Shown one piece after another: positions 34,801 to 40,800 of a DNA stretch of 64,000 bases. The DNA lies in contig OX031057.1 of assembly GCA_943736015.1 (NCBI GenBank), forward strand, positions 39,146,501 through 39,210,500, read 5' to 3'. Made by a program: the position numbers and the translations under genes. How positions within the stretch are numbered: position 1 is the first letter of the stretch; every line of letters starts with the position of its first letter. Origin of the DNA: Tridacna crocea. Its lineage: Eukaryota > Mollusca > Bivalvia > Cardiida > Cardiidae. A model generated the notes under the pieces. That model did no database searches and had not been told where the DNA came from. It saw only the letters and a program-made list of their open reading frames with translations.

Positions 34801-37800
34801 AAAAAACTTCATTTCATTTGTATCACTCAAATTTGTCATCTGCAGATGCTTTCAATTTTGGAGAGTTTTGATTTTGTCCTTCAGTGAAAGAGCAGTGGCT
34901 GTTTTCTCATAAATGTTTTTCATGATCATACAAACACAATGATCTATTATCAAACTGTTAACCCTTTACCATGCAACAGAATTTTAGACCTATCCAACTC
35001 AAATGCATTTGCAGACCATAATTTCATAGTGGCTCAAATGATGCAATTTTTCTTTGATAGAGTAAAAAACTTTGTGGGAAAAGGAGAAAATGCTGGTTAC
35101 CAGCATTTTCTCTTTTTCCCAAAATGTTTTCTAAAGGCTTCTTTCTCAGGGTCGTCAAAAATAGGAATTGTGTGGTAATGGGTTAAGAGGCTTTAGTGCA
35201 GAAAGAAGACAAAACAGTTGAATCAAGGCCTTTTTTTCCCCATCAGCACTGACCAATAAATCATTTTTACCTACAAAATGCACTTTAACTTTTCATTGGA
35301 TAATTTGGAAATATCCATCATAAAGCTGCATGCAACCAATTAAGTATGGCTGAAATGATGAAACCTGTCTTTGTAAAGGGTAGAAAACATACCGGTAGTT
35401 GGAAAAGGAGAAAGTGATTGTTACCAGCATTTTCTCCTTTTCCACTATGTTTTCAAAAGCCTACTTAATATTTTTTAAAGGCAAGATACGGTCAAAGTAA
35501 TGGGCAAATTACATTTATGTCTTAATTGTTTTAGATGAAGAAAAAGATGTGGAAGACCCTGGAAAATACGAGATTTGCTGGATCACCTATAGTGGCTGTG
35601 GCTGCTAAACCTGGGGGTCCTGAGGTAAGATTGTTTTGGTTAACCCTTTACCAGACAATCCCCACTTTTAACACCTCTGTCAAAGGAGCCTTTTGAAAAC
35701 TTTGTGGGGAAAGGAGAAAATGCTGGTAAAACCAGCATTTTCTCCTTTTCCCACAATGTTTTCTTCCCATCCTGACACAAATTTCAGTTTTTTAGTTACA
35801 TTTATTCTGTCATCTGCAAATGCTCTCAATTTTGGTCAGTCTAAAATTTTGTCGTCTTGTAAAGACTTTATGCTTTACCAGACGGTAAAAGTTTTGACTT
35901 GAACAACTTGAAAGCAAATGCAGACTGCAAATTAGATTTCCCTAAAGTAATGAATTTCTGATATTTTCTGATAGGGTAGAAAACATCGTAAGAAAAGGAG
36001 AAAATGCTGGTTACCAGCATTTTCTCCTTTCCCCTTAATGTTTTCAAAAACCTTCTTTCACAGGGTTGTTAGAAGTCAGAATTGTATGGTAAAGGTAATA
36101 GGCTAGTCTGTCTGAAAATTATGCTGTGTTAAAATGATTCTGAGTACAAAAGCTTTTGAAAATGTTGTTGGAAAAGTGAAAAATACTCTTAACCCTTTCC
36201 CAAACAAGCCCTGGTTTTACATGTCTGCAGTAAAAGTCTTTTGAAAACACTGTGGGAAAAGGAGAAATTGCTCGTAACGAGCAATTTCTCCTTTTCCCAC
36301 AGTGTTTTCTACCCTTTTTGAGAACTTTCTGCCATTTTCTCAAAATCTAAAATTGGTGTCTGCAAACTCTTTCAGTTTGGAAGAGTCCAAAATTTGTCGT
36401 TTGGGAAAGGGTTAACCATTATTTTACTCCTTTTCTCAATTTTTTTCCTGAATTATAAATTCCTCACTAAATTAATGAAGTACATGTATATGCTTTGAAA
36501 CAAAGTCACTGGCTTGATATCCTGCTTAGCTGAGTTTACTCAGAGGATTAGTGATAGTCATGGCAACAAGATTCAAACCTCTTTCACCACTTTACAGTGT
36601 TTTGGTGATTTTTTTTAGGGAAGCTGGCAGTTGCATCATTACTCAGTTGATGTAGTATAGGGCATGAAACAAAAAGTCACTGGTTTGATATCCTGCTTGG
36701 CTTAGTTCACTCAGAAGATTAGTGTTAATCATGGCAAGATTTAAACCTCTTTCACCATTGTATGTTGTTTGGGTGATGTTGTGTAGGGAAGCAGGCCGTT
36801 GCATAAAGTAGAGGTCATAGTTGTGCTAGGCATTGGTAAAAAGAAACTCTTAGAAAATATGGATAGATGCACTGCCCACAATAATTATGACTGAAATGAT
36901 AATGCAAACAGCCTGATTGCCCCTAACCAAGGAAACATATAGTCAGAGCTCCAGATAAAGAGAGTGATTTTGATTTAAAGATTAACGAAATTAATTATTC
37001 GCCACTAAACACTATGTTGTGGGTACTCATTAGAATCGTCTAATCGAGACGATTCTAATGACTACCACAACATAGGGTTTGAAGAAAAATAATGGAATTA
37101 GAATGCCATTACTCCCTCTTATCTAAAAGTCTGATATGGTGCTATACATATGTATTTTCTATTTTCTGTTTTCTTTCAGGCACCAGTAACAGAGTCTATT
37201 GGACTTACAGAATTGATAGAGACGTTAAAAAAAAATACTTACATACCTAACAGAGAGTGCCTGGGGCCATTCATTTTCTCTGTGGATCATTGTTTCAGTA
37301 TCAGAGGGCAGGGAACAGTCATGACAGGAACTGCTTTAAGTGGATCGGTCAATATAAATGATGTAAGTGACTTTTTTCCTTGCTATGTATCCTTTAACTA
37401 CATGCATGACTGATTTTTGATAGATTTAATACAACAATCTATAGAAAAGTATGAGGAGATTAGAAGATTTTTTTCTGAAATCTGTGGTTTTGTATAAAGG
37501 GCAGGAGCCGTCATGAACAGCTTTGGGTTGATCAGTTACTGTTTATCCTTTACCAGGAAGTCACAAGTTTTAACCCATTACTAAACAATCCCTGGTTTTT
37601 ACGACCTTTTGAAAACATTGTGCGTCAAGGCAAAAATTCTGGTAACCAAGCCAAGTCAAGTTTCACTTTTTACGTTACATTTTGTCATCTGCAAGTGCTT
37701 TCAAGTTGGACCAATCTAAAATTTTGTCATTTGGTAAAGGGATAAGGGACCAGGTGCCCACCATAACTGGAGCAAGGTGAAGTGTTTAGGAGACCAAAGA

Positions 37801-40800
37801 AATTTGAGCATGTTTGTAATTAAATCTATACCTAATACAACATTTTTGCCACATTCAAATTGTAGACGAAATGATGAGACATGTCTCTGAAAGGGTAGAA
37901 AACATTGTGAGAAAAGGAGAAAATGCTGGTTACCAGCATTTTCTCCTTTTCCCACAAGGTTTTCAAAAGTCCTATTCCCCAAGGGTGTTAAAAGTCAGGA
38001 TTGTGTAGAAAAGGCAACAGATAAGATTACTTAGGCTTATATAATGGTATTGTCTGTGGTCAATGGTTAATTTCTCAACATGTTCACTTGACCAAGTGAC
38101 AAAAATGTTGCCTTATCCAAACTGAAGGCAAAGGCAGATGACAATTTAAATGTGATTCAAATGGGGGAACATTTCTTTTAGAGAATAGAAAATACTGTGG
38201 GAAAAGGAGAAAACGTTGTTTACAAGAATGTTTTCAAAATGCTTCTTCTTCAAAGTCGTTTTAACTCAGGATTTTCTGTTAAAGTTCAGTAGTTTTAAAA
38301 ATCAAAGAAAATGTTGCTTTTTCAGACATTGGAAATTCCAGCTCTCAAAGTTACCAAGAAGGTGAAGTCCATGCAGATGTTTAGAAAACCTGTGGAGAAG
38401 GTTGTTCAGGTGAGATAACTGTTTTTGTTCTTCAATGATTTATTATACACTTTTATGCCAACAGAATACATGTACTGGTTTCATTCTAGCTCAGTTGCCT
38501 TTGTAGTGGATCAACAGTAAGTTGGTTGTATGGTTATAATGGTGAATATGGGGTTAACATTCAGGTATAAAGTTATTATAGTGAATCGATAACTGATTTT
38601 TTAACTCTTTACCACACAACAATATTTTTAGGCTTGTCCAAATTGAAAGCATTTGTAGACAATATAATAAAAGTCACTGAAAATTTGAAATTTGTTTTGT
38701 GAAGGGTAGAAAACATTGTGGGAAAAGGAGAAAATGCTGGTTACCAGCATTTTCTCCTTTTCCCACAATGTTTTCTAAAGGCTTCTTTCTTAGGGGCATC
38801 AAAAGTAGGCATTGTTTGGTAATGGGTTAAATGGATGTACATGTATATATAGGTGGCTAGCATTTCGGGTATAGAGACATTTTCCCTTTAACAGTCCTGT
38901 CAATGACTGAATGACGTTTTACACCACCTTCAACATTATTTCAGTTATATCACAGAAACAGCTCACATATTCATATACATATATGTATCGGTATGGCCAT
39001 GATTTCGCCAGTACAAGGTTAGGGCTCTGAAGTGTCTTGCCTAAGGACATCACCACAAAGGACCCAGTGCTTCTAGTTAAGCATGAAGCTGGGGCCTTAA
39101 GGTTCAAGTCCATCACTTTACCACTGAGCCATGCAGGACAACAACAAAAATTAATAAGTAAAATGTCATATAGCTGATAGAAGTTAAAATTACATACATG
39201 CATGAAATCACAGTATACATGTACTTGTTTAATTAATAAATTCATGTATTGAATTATTTAGTTCAATAATGGAGTTTTTCACATAACAAAGACCTTCCTA
39301 AGTTGAAAGCATTTGCAGATGAGATGCCAAGTATTGATAGGATTTACCCTTGAAAGGATAAAAACATACTGGTAAGAGGATAAAATGTTGATAACCGTAT
39401 TTTCAAAAGCTTTCATTCCTGGGATTGTTAAAACTTTGGATTGTGTGGTAAAGGGTTACACATTTATGTTATTGCTTGTTCCAACATTCATTCTTCATTA
39501 AACATATTTATTTTACATCGATTGAGAAACAAGTTCTTACAACTTATACTAATCTCTCTCGATTCCAACACCTAGGATGTTACTGTACTCTATTTCTATA
39601 TCCAGGGAGACAGAGCAGGTATCTGTGTGACCCAGTTTGACCCAAAACTGTTAGAAAGGGGAACCATATGTACCCCTGGTGCTCTGCCTACAATAGAGGG
39701 AGCCATTATATCTGTACAGAAAATACCTTATTACAAGGTAGGTTTGTATGTACAGGAAGATGGGGCTGGTATTTGTGTGATCTCAAACTTTAGGACATAG
39801 ATAAAGGGATCCATAATGTGCCCTGCCATTATATCTGTACATTAAGCTTTTACCAAATGACAAAATTTTAGACTGGTCCAAATTGAACGCACTTGCAGAC
39901 GACAAACAAAATTCAAAAATTGAAATTTGTTTCAGCAGCAAAGAAAACATTGTGGGAAAAGGAGAAAATGCTGGTTACCATCATTTTCTCCTTTTCCCAC
40001 AATGTTTTCAAAAGGCTTCTATCTCGGGGTGATAAAAACAAGGGATTTTTTGGCAAAGGGTTAACTCATTACCAAACGACAAAATTTTTGGCTTGTCCAA
40101 ATCCAAAGCACTTGCAGACGACAGGATAAAAGTGACTGAAAATTTGAAATTTGTTTTGTGAAGGCTCAAAAAACTCTGTGGGAAAAGGAGAAAATGCTGG
40201 TTACAAGCATTTTCTCCTTTTCCCACAATGTTTTCTAAAGGCTTCTATCTCGGGGTCATAAAACCAGGGATTGTTTGGTAAAGGGTTAAATACCTAATTA
40301 CATGGTAACTTTGTATGTATAGGGAGACAGGGCTGGTATTTGTGTGATCTCAAACTGTTAGAAAGGGGAATCATATGTACTTCCTGGTGCCCTGTGATTA
40401 TATCTGCACATAAAATACCTCATTAGTAGGTCAGTTTGTATGTGCAGGGAGACAGGACACATAATTTGTGTGACCTCAAACTGACAAACAATGATATGTG
40501 TGACCAGCAACTGCAAGAAAGTAGTAGGACATGTACATCTGGTGCCTTCCCTACTGCAGAAGGAGCAATTATATCTGTGCAGAAAAAATACTATTGCAAC
40601 GCAATATTTACAGGGAGATAGGACACGTATATATGTGAACTGTTATTGAACTTCACCACAACAGGAATCACCTATTGTTGTCCAACAGGCAGAACCTTTC
40701 TGGTTGAGGCTTTACAAGACAATGCTAGAGCATGTTAAACATGAAATTCAAATTATTGCATGATTTATGTGTAAGAAATTTCCTCATCATAACATATTAA

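Noticed and set aside
40436-40621. 61-codon ORF as an alternative EEFSEC exon
   Set aside because: It is a decayed exon 6 duplicate read partly out of frame and without proper splice sites.
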